Shown one piece after another: positions 54,812 to 64,000 of a DNA stretch of 64,000 nucleotides. The stretch spans positions 9,936,609-10,000,608 of the forward strand of contig NC_091149.1 in the NCBI RefSeq assembly GCF_041381155.1, written 5' to 3'. Below the pieces are notes generated by a model that saw only the letters and a list, made by a program, of their open reading frames with translations, was not told the DNA's origin and made no database searches. A program made the position numbers and the translations under genes. Origin of the DNA: Argopecten irradians (Eukaryota > Mollusca > Bivalvia > Pectinida > Pectinidae). Positions within the stretch are counted from its first letter, which is position 1; each line of letters starts with the position of its first letter.

Positions 54812-55004
54812 CTGTCAAGAAGACAAGATCCCAGCTATAAATGAAAAATAAACCTTCAGTTGTCATATACTACTTTAGCATTGATGTGTTTATTCACTAT
54901 TTACAGACATTATACATGTAAGTGTCTATATTCATAGATATCAGAGATACATGATATTATATGTAAAAACGGTATTGCTTTTGACAGACATTTTGTTGTT
55001 TCAG

Positions 55005-55072
55005 TGCTTTGAAGACTTCATGTAAATACCAAAGAAATGCAACTTCTATTCAAATGAGTGAAGAAGAAGAAG
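55005..55072 (+). CDS. ADAM17: ADAM17-like exon 6 (end of prodomain)
   Basis: Encodes ALKTSCKYQRNATSIQMSEE. Cys193 (TSCKY) sits where the ADAM17 prodomain carries its cysteine-switch cysteine. The donor GAAG|GTATAT leaves phase 1. Confidence 0.75.
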
Positions 55073-55340
55073 GTATATTTTTGGTCACGATTTTGTAAAA
55101 TGAATCATTCAAGGGTGATAATGAAACACCAAGGGAGATAACTACTGAATATTGACCAAGTCAAGGGAGATAATCAATAAGTCAGCAGATATAACTATTA
55201 AATCAAGGTTAATAAAGAATATGTATCTTAGAAATTAATTGATATTTTACTAAAATCTTTGGCTCACTTGGGTTTTGATTGTTAGACTCATTTAAAGAAA
55301 TCAATTTTACACAATATTTATCAACTCTTTTTCCTTGTAG
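55073..55340 (+). other. ADAM17-like intron 6
   Basis: Contains AAGGGAGATAA(C/T)(T/C)A(C/A)T-like repeats (55131-55180) and ends with a polypyrimidine tract TTTTTCCTTGTAG. Confidence 0.6.
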
Positions 55341-55468
55341 GATCTAATCGTGTGAAGCGAGCTGTCGATTTCGGAGATCGTAAATACTGCAGAGTGATTT
55401 TGGTGGCAGATCATTACTTCTTTGAGAATATTGGCCGCGGGTCTATCGTAGCTACTCAGAATTATATG
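55341..55468 (+). CDS. ADAM17: ADAM17-like exon 7 (furin site, start of protease domain)
   Basis: Encodes SNRVKRAVDFGDRKYCRVIL then VADHYFFENIGRGSIVATQN. The RVKR site is where furin-type convertases remove the prodomain. The first beta strand and helix of the metalloprotease domain follow. The donor TATATG|GTAAAT is phase 0 and is duplicated 39 bp downstream. Confidence 0.85.
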
Positions 55469-55477
55469 GTAAATATT

Positions 55478-55513
55478 GGGTCTATCATAGCTATTTGGAA
55501 TAACATGGTAAAT
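55478..55513 (+). repeat. Duplicated exon 7 edge with a second in-frame donor
   Basis: GGGTCTATC(G/A)TAGCTA and ATGGTAAATAT are repeated 39 bp apart. Using the second donor (AACATG|GTAAAT, exon end 55507) would add 13 codons, VNIGSIIAIWNNM, without a stop or frame change. Confidence 0.75.
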
Positions 55514-55815
55514 ATATTGGTTGCAGTCCATAATACAGCAACTTAGAATGATATGTTAAATTCATTATGATTTATTCATGAGAGATTGTAATAAATACAC
55601 TGAAAAAATAAACTACTAATATAAAATTTGTAAAAGTGTACTATAAGAATTGAACAAAATACTATAAGAATTGAACAAAAGAACATCCGGAGATGATAAG
55701 ATTCTACACCAGAGGTCATGCTGAGGTGACCCAGATTGGAGAGTTGTTAGATCTTGTATTGGAGCATATTGTAGAGCATCTTAGTGGAGCAGAATTATAT
55801 ATTTATTACAAATCT

Positions 55816-56295
55816 GATTTTAATTAGATTGATTGATACAATTATGATTTTAATTAGATTGATTGATACAATTATGATTTTAATTAGATTGATTGATACA
55901 ATTATGATTTTAATTAGATTGATTGATACAATTATGATTTTAATTAGATTGATTGATACAATTATGATTTTAATTAGATTGATTGATACAATTATGATTT
56001 TAATTAGATTGATTGATACAATTATGATTTTAATTAGATTGATTGATACAATTATGATTTTAATTAGATTGATTGATACAATTATGATTTTAATTAGATT
56101 GATTGATACAATTATGATTTTAATTAGATTGATTGATACAATTATGATTTTAATTAGATTGATTGATACAATTATGATTTTAATTAGATTGATTGATACA
56201 ATTATGATTTTAATTAGATTGATTGATACAATTATAATTTTAATTAGATTGTTTGATACAATTATGATTTTAATTAGATTGATTGATACAATTAT
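55816..56295 (+). repeat. 30-bp minisatellite, 16 units
   Basis: The unit is GATTTTAATTAGATTGATTG plus ATACAATTAT, with at most one or two substitutions, confined to the last units. It ends 45 bp before exon 8. The 30-bp period keeps a reading frame open by itself (ILIRLIDTIM repeated), which is not a gene. Confidence 0.95.
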
Positions 56296-56340
56296 AAAAT
56301 TTATCTAATGACATGTTTATTACAATATATTTGTATATAG

Positions 56341-56433
56341 ATTGGTGTAGTGGATAGAATCAATACAATATACCAGGGAACAAAGTGGCCGGACGACTCG
56401 GGTGTGACTGGTCTAGGATTCGAAATCAGCAAG
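56341..56433 (+). CDS. ADAM17: ADAM17-like exon 8 (protease domain), last one present
   Basis: Encodes IGVVDRINTIYQGTKWPDDS then GVTGLGFEISK, matching the helix and following strand before the ADAM17 active site. Phase 0 at both ends with donor AAG|GTAAAC. The next ADAM17 exons are not found downstream. Confidence 0.85.
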
Positions 56434-56921
56434 GTAAACGTTTTAAACCCCATGGTAACATTTAAGCCTGGGGTAATATGTTAATTGCCAAGGTAACATT
56501 TTAGTCCCCGAGTTAATGTTTTAGCCTCCAGGGTAACAGTGATGAGTTTGAAAGATTTAAGAAAATATTATAATAATGATAAGATAAATTGCTTTCATGT
56601 TGACTAAATTATAGAAATCAAATTTTACGATTATTTTTCATATGTTCTTGTAGTAACTAAAAGATATTGAGCATTTGACTCATAATCCATTTGATGGGCC
56701 TTATCCATCTCTCACAAAATTATTGGTTTTCATATTTTTGATTTCCATTTAATTTGAGGCAAGTGAAAATGATAATCAAGGCCTCAGAAAGGAGGAGGGG
56801 CATTTATAGAGACATGGGGGGACTGGAATACGGTATTTTAGTCTACATCACATGATTAATGGATTCTGACTAGGATGCTGTCCCAACAGACATTTCTTGT
56901 TATTTGATTAATTTTTAGCTC
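56434..56921 (+). other. Intron sequence after the last ADAM17-like exon
   Basis: GGGTAA(T/C)A(T/G) and TTTTAG(C/T)C motifs recur between 56450 and 56540. No exon-like block is visible. Confidence 0.5.
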
Positions 56922-58258
56922 ACCTGGCCCGAAGGGCCGGTGAGCTTATGTCATGGCGCGTCGTCCGTCGTCCTTCCGTCCGTCCGTCCGTCCGTCCGTC
57001 CGTCCGTCCGTCCGTCCGTCCGTCCGTCCGTCCGTCCGTCCGTCCGTCGTCCGTCCGTCAACATTTCCTTTAAATCGCTACTAGTCATAGAGTTCTGGAT
57101 GGATTGTAACCAAATTTGGCCAGAAACATCCTTGGGGGAAGGGGAACAGAACTTGTATAAATTTTGGCTCTGACCCCCAGGGGGCAGGAGGGGCGGGGCC
57201 CAATAGGGGTAATAGAGGTAAATCCTATAAATCGCTACTTGTCCTAGAGTTCTGCATGGATTGTAACCAAATTTGGCCAGAAACATCCTTGGGGGAAGGG
57301 GAACAGAACTTGTATAAATTTTGGCTCTGACCCCCAGGGGGCAGGAGGGGCGGGGCCCAATAGGGGTAATAGAGGTAAATCCTATAAATTGCTACTTGTC
57401 CTAGAGTTCTGGATGGATTGTAACCAAATTTGGCCAGAAACATCCTTGGGGGAAGGGGAACAGAACTTGTATAAATTTTGGCTCTGACCCCCTTGGGGCA
57501 GGAGGGGCGGGGCCCAATAGGGGAAATAGAGGTAAATCCTATAAATCACTACTTGTCCTAGAGTTCTGCATGGATTGTAACCAAATTTGGCCAGAAACAT
57601 CCTTGGGGAAGGGGAACAGAACTTGTATAAATTTTGGCTCTGACCCCCCGGGGGCAGGAGGGGCGGGGCCCAATAGGGGTATTAGAGGTAAATCCTATAA
57701 ATCGCTACTTGTCCTAGAGTTCTGCATGGATTGTAACCAAATTTGGCCAGAAACATCCTTGGGGGAAGGGGAACAGAACTTGTATAAATTTTGGCTCTGA
57801 CCCCCCATGGGCAGGAGGGATGGGGCCCAATTGGGGAAATAGAGGTAAATCCTATAAATTGCTACTTGTCCTAGAGTTCTGCATGGATTGTAACCAAATT
57901 TGGCCAGAAACATCCTTGGGGGAAGGGGAACAGAACTTGTATAAATTTTGGCATTGACCCCCCCGGGGGCAGGAAGGGCGGGGCCCAATAGGGGAAATAG
58001 AGGTAAATCCTAAAAATTCTACTTGTCTTAGAGTTCTGCATGGATTGTAACCAAATTTGGCCAGATACATCCTTGGGGTTAACAGAATTCGTATAAATTT
58101 TGGCTTTGACCCCCCTGGAGGAGAAAGAGTGGGGCCCAATAGGGGAATTAGAGGTAAATATCCAAATTTCTTCAGAAAAGAAACAATGAACTTATATTCA
58201 GAACATTACTTGGCATTACAAACCAGGTGAGCGATACAGGCCCTCTGGGCCTCTTGTT
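56922..58258 (+). mobile_element. Pearl-like element, core type 2, complete
   Basis: The head TTTTTAGCTCACCTGGCCCG is followed by ~20 CCGT repeats (about 56969-57058), about seven ~157-bp units and the tail CCAGGTGAGCGATACAGGCC-CTCTGGGCCTCTTG. Units have CCAGAAACATCC, shared with the copy at 62304 but not the one at 24923 (CCACAAACATCC). It lies between the last ADAM17 exon and the first ARMC8 exon, ending 33 bp before the latter. Confidence 0.85.
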
Positions 58259-58291
58259 CTAATTCTGTTACTTTTGTTTATATTATAACAG

Positions 58292-58389
58292 GCTTGTCAA
58301 ACAATAACCTGAAGTTTGTAGAAGCTTGTCTGAGATGTCTTCGTACAATCTTCCTGTCTAGCAACCCTCCTGTTCACCACGTCTATCAG
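58292..58389 (+). CDS. ARMC8: ARMC8 exon (first one present)
   Basis: The acceptor TATAACAG|GC starts with two bases of a split codon, then LSNNNLKFVEACLRCLRTIF and LSSNPPVHHVYQ, with donor CAG|GTATTA. The armadillo helix is strongly ARMC8-like. Joined directly to ADAM17 exon 8 it would hit TGA after seven codons, so a productive fusion is excluded. Confidence 0.8.
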
Positions 58390-58437
58390 GTATTATACAT
58401 GTTGACTTACATTCAGACTAAATGTAAACTTCATTAA

Positions 58438-59733
58438 TACAGAGGATTCCGCTTATTTGCATAGGTCATTTTCCAGAAGAAAATATGCAAATAACCGGAG
58501 TATTCGAATAGGCGGAGATGACATTTTGCACCTCCGTTTGACCCCACACATATGTATGTGAATAGGCAAATAAATATTGTTTCGTTTACTTGATAAATAC
58601 GTAAATTATTTACACTTAAAACGAACCACAAGTAATTATTTTCGAAGTTGTAAATCGATTTTAATTGTTTAATAACAAAAAATATTCCAATATTAGATTC
58701 TTGTTTACGTTAGATCGACACGTGAATATTTGAGAAACAGCTAAACGATCGATATCAAATGCAATTAGATTCTACTAAACAGGATTGGATTTGTGTCTAC
58801 AATTCTGAACCTAAATAATAAACAAATTTACGTACATTTGCCTGGCAAAATGAACTTACGATCGTGATTAAACTTCAAAGTGCCGATCAACTAGTAGTGT
58901 TGCTTTTACACATGTGCATATGAATTCGAAAATGGCGGCAGGTGATGAAGCCATGCGTTCACTCGACCTAAATGTCTTTTGAGAATTCTCCCTGTATTGT
59001 TGATCTATACGACGAATAGCTTGATAACATTTCAGAAATTAATGCATATTCAAGTAGCAATGAAACAATTAACGTAGCAAGTATCTTTTGTATCCTAAGC
59101 TTACATACTTTACGAAACTTGCGGTAGTCATTGTACGCCGACATTGCATGCTTTTATGTCTCGTTCAACGAGACGCTTGATACGCACATGTCTGTCGTAG
59201 TCAACAAGACTCTGGTTGAACGAGACTACTCATGAATGGCGATTGTTGTAAGGAAGCATGGTTTCTCCAACCGATCGCGATTTAAGTTACGTTACGTTAA
59301 TAAATAAACATATTTGAAAGTGCAAATGCTTTAATTAGATGTTTGAGTCAGTGATTATACTAAAGTTATGATCAACCGCTGCTGATGTAAATCGTAACAG
59401 CGTCGAATACCTTTGCAGATTCATGCATAAAATAACAAGCCATACTATAACGTTAATCTGTTACCAGGATGATTTCTAGTAAAAGCGTAGTATCTTGAAA
59501 TATATATTGGCGAATTTCGCTAAAAATATATTGCAAAATTGAAAAATATTCGATTTTATTTTTAGAATTTCCCAAATATTTTATTCAAATAACCGGAGGT
59601 CATGTAAAAGTCTATGCAAATACACGGAGTTGAAAAACAAAGATAAAGAAGGAAAAAATCGGGACCGCAGAATTTTATGCAAATAACCGAAATATTCGAA
59701 TAACCGTTATTCGATTATGTGGAGTCCTCTGTA
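58438..59733. mobile_element. TA-flanked TIR element (pogo/Tigger-like ends)
   Basis: The left end is TA-CAGAGGATTCCGC and the right end GTGGAGTCCTCTG-TA, inverted with two mismatches and bordered by TA. CAG starts plus a TA target fit pogo-type Tc1/mariner transposons. Subterminal TATGCAAATAACCGGA(G)TATTCGAATA motifs recur at both ends. No transposase frame, so non-autonomous. Confidence 0.7.
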
Positions 59734-60689
59734 TTTATGTACATTGACATACCGGTATGCACAGAGCACAGCGGACTGCAGATGTTTTGGACATCATTCC
59801 CAGTTTCAGATTACAATCATGACCAATATGGCAAAAAAAGAAAACAAACGCAGTGCAATTTCAATATATTTTTCTTCTACATACAAAGTTTCTTTGTAGA
59901 AGTTGTCAACCATTTATTGGGAATGTTTTGCATTGAAATATGTCAACTTCATGCATTAATTTTTAGACTCCATGGACATCTTTTTTTTTCAAAATTTCTG
60001 ATGCGCCAAATATACTGACTGAGTTTTTCAGTATTTCCAGCCTAAAAAAATATGTGCACAAATTACACTGGTGCGCATCTTACACTGGTATGCAAATTAT
60101 GCAAGTTTTTACAGTAACTTAACATTACAACAAATTCTATCTTCTCGAATCAAACCCTTAACTGTTCGTAATATTCCCTAAAAGTAAATGTTTGTTGTTA
60201 CCAACTTCATTAATATTTTTTAATTTATTTTACAACAATTGCAAAACAAATGCTTTCTTTTTGAATCAACCTCTTAGCAGTTAGCATATTCCCTAACAGA
60301 AAATATTTACAGTTACCAATATTACATATATCTTTGAACATTTTTTTTTTAGATTATTAAATTTCAATGCTATTCCATCTTTGCATATTACAGTGTTAGC
60401 TCCCTTGCAGGTACAGTAGGTATCCATTGTTGCATAATTAGTTTGTGAGCGCAATTGATGTTGTTTTCTTTTAAAAAACATGACGTTACGCTCGTAAACA
60501 CATTACGTCACAATTAATACCTAACCACAAGGGCAGATCACTCTGTGATATGCAAATACAGAATAGCAAAGTGTTGTATAATCAGCAGTGCCAAATTTTA
60601 TATCGAGCAACTTCGACCTTCAATAACCTCAAAGCAACAGAAATGAGTGTTACAAATTAAATTAAATGTTATCTGTTTTGTGTTGACAG
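59734..60689 (+). other. Remainder of ARMC8 intron
   Basis: Two ~120-bp units (about 60122-60215 and 60233-60340) share ACAACAATT, GCTTTCTTTTTGAATCAACC-like and ATATTCCCTAA(C/A)A motifs. Nothing else supported. Confidence 0.5.
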
Positions 60690-60782
60690 GATGCCACAGT
60701 TGTCCCCCATCTAATCAACATCATGTCCAAGTCTGTCTGTACACAGGAGTGTATCACGACCATATTCGCCAACTGTTGCCGG
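60690..60782 (+). CDS. ARMC8: ARMC8 exon
   Basis: Encodes DATVVPHLINIMSKSVCTQE then CITTIFANCCR in phase 0 with sites GACAG|GAT and CGG|GTAAAT. It corresponds to one armadillo repeat, with the typical P-H-L and C-x-x-I-F-x-x-C-C pattern of ARMC8. Confidence 0.85.
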
Positions 60783-60787
60783 GTAAA

Positions 60788-61150
60788 TCAACTGTATATG
60801 AATTCTAAAAAATATCATGAATTCTCCTCCAATCAAAGTCAATTTTACTTTTATAAGCCAACTGTATATGAATTCTAGAAAATATCATGAATTCTCCTCC
60901 AATCAAAGTCAATTTTACTTTTATAAGTCAACTGTATATGAATTCTAGAAAATATCATGAATTCTCCTCTAATCAAAGTCAATTTTACTTTTATAAGTCA
61001 GCTGTATATGAATTCTAGAAAATATCATAAATTCTCCTCCAATCATAGTCACTTTGACTTATAAGTCGACTGAATATGAATTCTGTCTTCAGGCCATAGA
61101 ACAGCAGAATGATCTGTTCACAAATGTTATGAATTCTCCTCAAATCACAG
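60788..61150 (+). repeat. 70-bp minisatellite in ARMC8, last unit carrying an exon remnant
   Basis: Four units start at 60788, 60858, 60928 and 60998, each with CTGTATATGAATTCTAGAAA and GAATTCTCCTCCAATCAAAG. A fifth begins at about 61066 and contains an exon-like insert. The array starts five bases after the exon end. Confidence 0.8.
61093..61125 (+). pseudogene. ARMC8: Partial duplicate of the next ARMC8 exon
   Basis: TCTTCAG|GCC starts AIEQQNDLFTN, aligned with TVEHQNALCRN of the real exon at 61206. After 11 codons the sequence returns to minisatellite, with no donor. The downstream frame stays open only until TGA at about 61168. Confidence 0.6.
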
Positions 61151-61205
61151 TTGATTTGACTTTTATATGATGACTATGTATATGTCATATTGAATTTGTT
61201 TTCAG

Positions 61206-61286
61206 ACTGTCGAACATCAGAATGCTCTGTGTAGAAACAGTGCCATTCCTGCCCTTGCTCCTCTGCTGACGTCCAGTGTATACAAA
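61206..61286 (+). CDS. ARMC8: ARMC8 exon
   Basis: Encodes TVEHQNALCRNSAIPALAPL then LTSSVYK, phase 0, sites TTCAG|ACT and AAA|GTAAGC. Corresponds to the D/E-H-Q...A-x-x-x-L-A-x-L-L-T-S-x-x-Y-K repeat in ARMC8. Confidence 0.85.
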
Positions 61287-61612
61287 GTAAGCATTATAGG
61301 ATATTTCTTTAGTTAGTATAATACAACTTGTCGAAACCGGCCTTTGTATAATCTGGATCACAGTGTATCCTGGCATACTTTTATATCATAATCTCAGTAA
61401 AAATGTTTTGCCATTGTTTCATGTGACAAGAAATTGTCATGTTTGTTGTCATAAAACATGTGGGGTTTTTTCTGCCACTGGAACAGAATTGTGCAAATTA
61501 AATTCTTTCTCTTGCCATAAGCTTCTGATTGGTACTTTAATTTTGCCACAAGTACAAAATTCTGACGCAAATTGAATTCTCACAGTACTTTCAGTACTTT
61601 GATTGTTTACAG
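61287..61612 (+). other. ARMC8 intron
   Basis: No gene or repeat recognised; short open frames on both strands are not supported. Confidence 0.5.
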
Positions 61613-61688
61613 GTACAGATGCCCACCCTGAAATGTTTTGCAGTGTTATGTTATCAGAATGAGGAGGCAGCCAGAGCAACAGCAGCAG
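61613..61688 (+). CDS. ARMC8: ARMC8 exon
   Basis: Encodes VQMPTLKCFAVLCYQNEEAA then RATAAG, entering at phase 0 and leaving at phase 1 (GCAG|GTAGAA). The V-x-M-x-x-L-K-C-F-x-V-L pattern is diagnostic of this ARMC8 repeat. Confidence 0.85.
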
Positions 61689-62303
61689 GTAGAACCAGAG
61701 TGCTTGGTTATGCATTCAACTGCATTCAGTTGGCAATTATGGGAGTGTGAATGCCAACAAGACAACAGCATGTTATTATAAAATCGCATCTATATTGAAC
61801 AAACAATTCATTGTCATCAAAGACAGAACAGCCATTTGAACAGACAACTTCCATAATTGCTGAAACCACCATTGTGATGTCATAATGATAATGATGTCAA
61901 AATAAATAGATGGCAGTTCATGCACTGAACAACACCAACTGCATTTACTAATAGTGGGGGTTGCAGTGAAAACTTAATTATTGAGAAATAAGGAGAATTC
62001 ATTAAGATGTACATGTACTTTTGAAAGATACTCATTCAAATTGTGTGGTCAGCATATGATTTGAAGCTTTGATTTGTCTGATTTTATGCCTCATTAACAG
62101 ACAGGGTCATTTAAGGATGTACATGTACTAGGTCTAGGAGGTGGAGGAAAGCAGAGTACCCAGAGAAAAAAAAACACACAGCCCCAGTAGAAGCAATAGA
62201 GTTGTTGTTTCTGTGTTAATGTAAACAATCAGCTATACACTTGCCTTTCACACAGTGTTACCAGTATTAATATTTAAGTTTTAAATTTAAATTAATTTAT
62301 TTA
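61689..62303 (+). other. ARMC8 intron, repeat-free part
   Basis: Contains GTACATGTAC(T/A) motifs (about 62010 and 62118) and an A-rich run near 62168. No gene seen. Confidence 0.5.
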
Positions 62304-63609
62304 TTAGCTCACCTGGCCCAAAGGGCCGGTGAGCTTATGTCATGGCGCGGCGTCCGTCGTCCGTCGTCCGTCGTCCGTCGTCCGTCCGTCCGTCCGTCCG
62401 TCCGTCGTCCGTCTGTCCGTCAACATTTGCTTTAAATCGCTACTAGTCATAGAGTTCTGCATGGATTTTAACCAAATTTGGCCAGAAACATCCTTGGGGG
62501 GAGGGGAACAGAACTTGTATAAATATTGGCTCTGACCCCCCGGGGGCAGGAGGGGCGGGGCCCAATAGGTGAAATTGAGGTAAATTCTATAAATCGCTAC
62601 CTGTCCTAGTGTTCTGCATGGATTGTAACCAAATTTGGCCAGAAACATCCTTGGGGGAAGGGGAACAGAACTTGTATAAATTTTGGCTCTGACCCCCCGG
62701 GGACAGGAGGGGCGGGGCCCAATAAGGGAAATTGAGGTAAATCCTATAAATCGCTACTTGTCCTAGAGTTCTGCATGGATTGTAACCAAATTTGGCCAGA
62801 AACATCCTTGGGGGAAGGAGAACAGAACTTGTATAAATTTTGGCTCTGACCCCCCGGGGACAGGAGGGGCGGGGCCCAATAGGGGAAATTTAGGTAAATC
62901 CTATAAATTGCTACTTGTTCTAGAGTTCTGCATGGATTGTAACCAAATTTGGCCAGAAACATCCTAGGGGGAAGGGGAACAGAACTTGTATAAATTTTTG
63001 CTCTGACCCCCTGGGGACAGGAGGGGCGGGGCCCAATAGGGGAAATAGAGGTAAATCCTATAAATCGCTACTTGTCCTAGAGTTCTGCATGGATTGTAAC
63101 CAAATTTGGCCAGAAACATTCTTAGGGGAATAGGAACAGAACTTATATAAATTTTGGCTCTGACCCCCCGGGGGCAGGAGGGGCGGGCCCAATAGGGGAA
63201 ATAGAGGTAAATCCTATAAATCGCTACTTGTCCTAGAGTTCTGGATGGATTGAAACCAAATTTGGCCAGAAACATCCTTGGGGGAAGGAGAATAGAACTT
63301 ATATAAATTTTGGCTCTGACCCCCCGGGGGCAGGAGGGGCGGGCCCAATAGGGGAAATTTAGGTAAATCCTATAAATCGCTACTAGTCTTAGAGTTCTGC
63401 TTGGAGTTTAACCAAATTTGGCCCAGAAACATCCTTGGGGTTAACAGAATTCCTATAATTTTTGGCTCTGACCCCCTTGAGCAGAAAGAGTGGGGCCCAA
63501 TAGGGGAATTAGAGGTAAATATTCAAATTCCTTCAGAAAAGAAACAATGAACCTTACTAGGCATTACAAACCAGGTGAGCGATACAGGCCCTCTGGGCCT
63601 CTTGTTTTT
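62304..63609 (+). mobile_element. Pearl-like element, core type 2, complete
   Basis: The head TTAGCTCACCTGGCCCAAAG has a GGCCC-AAA-GGGCC hairpin. A (CCGTCGT)n/(CCGT)n microsatellite (about 62350-62420) follows, then about seven ~157-bp units and the tail CCAGGTGAGCGATACAGGCC-CTCTGGGCCTCTTG. Same subtype as the 56922 copy (CCAGAAACATCC). Confidence 0.85.
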
Positions 63610-63748
63610 CATGTCAAAGATAATTGTTATAAGACCTTTGTACTCATTCATTATTTAAAATAACACAAACGTTCTAAGCATCTTAACATGTAAATAATTT
63701 TCATCTCATTAATAATTGATATATGATCTCCGTACATTTTCTTTGCAG

Positions 63749-63900
63749 CCTCGTACAACGGAGAATCTATATCATCTCTACTGGTCCGACTACTGAACAG
63801 AGACAAGACATCAGAGATGCAGATGGCGGCTGCCAAATGTCTGACGTATCTGTGTCGTGGAGGAGCTATCAGTCCTCAGGATCACATCATTATGTTAAAT
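63749..63900 (+). CDS. ARMC8: ARMC8 exon (last one present)
   Basis: Enters at phase 1 (TTTGCAG|CC) and encodes ASYNGESISSLLVRLLNRDK, TSEMQMAAAKCLTYLCRGGA and ISPQDHIIMLN. The E-M-Q-x-x-x-A-K-C-L-T-Y-x-C-R-x-G-A-I segment is strongly conserved in ARMC8. The donor is uncertain: AAT|GTACAG (end 63900) or AAG|GTCTAT (end 63923). The first fits the usual end of homology better. Confidence 0.8.
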
Positions 63901-63937
63901 GTACAGAGACTCCGATGGGGAAGGTCTATTATTTCAG

Positions 63938-64000
63938 TTAAAGGCCCACTACCTTTCCGGAGCAAAATTTATAGGTTTCTTAAAAACATTAATAACAATG
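63938..64000. mobile_element. TTAA-flanked MITE, cut by the window end
   Basis: TTAA-AGGCCCACTACCTTTCCGG matches the left end of the element at 51181-51601, and the next bases (CAAAATTTATAGGTTTCTTA) follow it with changes. Its right end is outside the window. Confidence 0.7.

Larger units (their letters stand above)
49506..56433 (+). other. ADAM17: ADAM17-like gene, 5' half only (eight exons)
   Basis: Eight exons join with consistent GT-AG sites and phases to give 283 codons. The protein would be a membrane-anchored sheddase: signal peptide (1-28), prodomain, furin site RVKR (213-216) and the start of the reprolysin-type domain (CRVILVADHYFF, NTIYQGTKW). ADAM17 family members release TNF- and EGF-type ligands and cut Notch. 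The zinc-binding HExxH motif, disintegrin/cysteine-rich parts, membrane segment and tail are not in the window, although the gene should continue downstream. Instead a pearl-like element and ARMC8 exons follow. ADAM10 is the main alternative; the motif after the furin site fits ADAM17 better. Confidence 0.8.
58292..63923 (+). other. ARMC8: ARMC8 gene, internal part (five exons)
   Basis: Five exons encode about 167 residues of armadillo repeats, beginning at the LKFVEACLRCLRTIF segment that lies roughly 100 residues into animal ARMC8. ARMC8 (yeast Gid5/Vid28 relative) is a scaffold subunit of the CTLH/GID E3 ubiquitin ligase. The N-terminal exons are not present upstream, and the C-terminal half lies past the window. 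Exon phases are mutually consistent. Large introns hold a TIR element, a 70-bp minisatellite and a pearl-like element. Confidence 0.8.

Noticed and set aside
55816-56295. CRISPR-like array
   Set aside because: 30-bp repeats without spacers, in an intron of an animal gene. A minisatellite.
55784-56308. 174-codon open frame made of repeated MILIRLIDTI
   Set aside because: It is produced by a 30-bp minisatellite in an intron; the period is a multiple of three so no stop can arise. Not a gene.
56341-58389. ADAM17-ARMC8 fusion gene
   Set aside because: Exon phases do not match (phase 0 into a phase 1 acceptor); direct joining reaches TGA within seven codons.

Overview
The window is eukaryotic nuclear DNA, most likely from a bivalve mollusc (scallop- or oyster-like). 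Three things suggest this: spliced animal genes with GT-AG introns, an AT-rich background, and many elements with the pearl-like layout described in bivalves (palindromic head, CCGT microsatellite, ~155-bp tandem core, short 3' hairpin tail). The exact species cannot be read from the sequence.

Bases 1-36499 contain no gene I can support. They hold layered repeats: many copies of a ~520-bp SINE-like family (called family A here) on both strands, foldbacks and TIR elements, five pearl-like elements with two related core types (11917-13700, 14020-14840, 23095-24922, 24923-26854) or an unrelated core (28272-29047), a 17-unit array of a ~147-bp repeat that may be a sixth such element (29664-32230), and a 2.2-kb segment present twice in tandem (17225-19403 and 19540-21706).

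Bases 36500-48400 are one Ty3/gypsy-type LTR retrotransposon of about 11.9 kb. It has ~2.1-kb LTRs, a primer binding site complementary to the 3' end of a leucine tRNA, a frameshifted gag, a nearly intact pol (protease, RT, RNase H, integrase, one frameshift) and an intact 445-codon third ORF where env would lie. That ORF encodes two C2H2 zinc fingers, 11 short acidic repeats and an unrecognised C-terminal domain. This is the best candidate for something undescribed.

Bases 49506-64000 hold pieces of two host genes on the + strand. Eight consecutive in-frame exons encode the signal peptide, prodomain, furin site and start of the metalloprotease domain of an ADAM17-like protease. Five exons encode an internal part of ARMC8, an armadillo-repeat subunit of the CTLH/GID ubiquitin ligase. 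The 3' half of ADAM17 and the 5' end of ARMC8 are both missing, and the only thing between the two is a pearl-like element, so the join is either a real rearrangement or a misassembly at a repeat. Several exon edges are themselves copied into short tandem repeats, including one case where a second splice donor would add 13 codons in frame.
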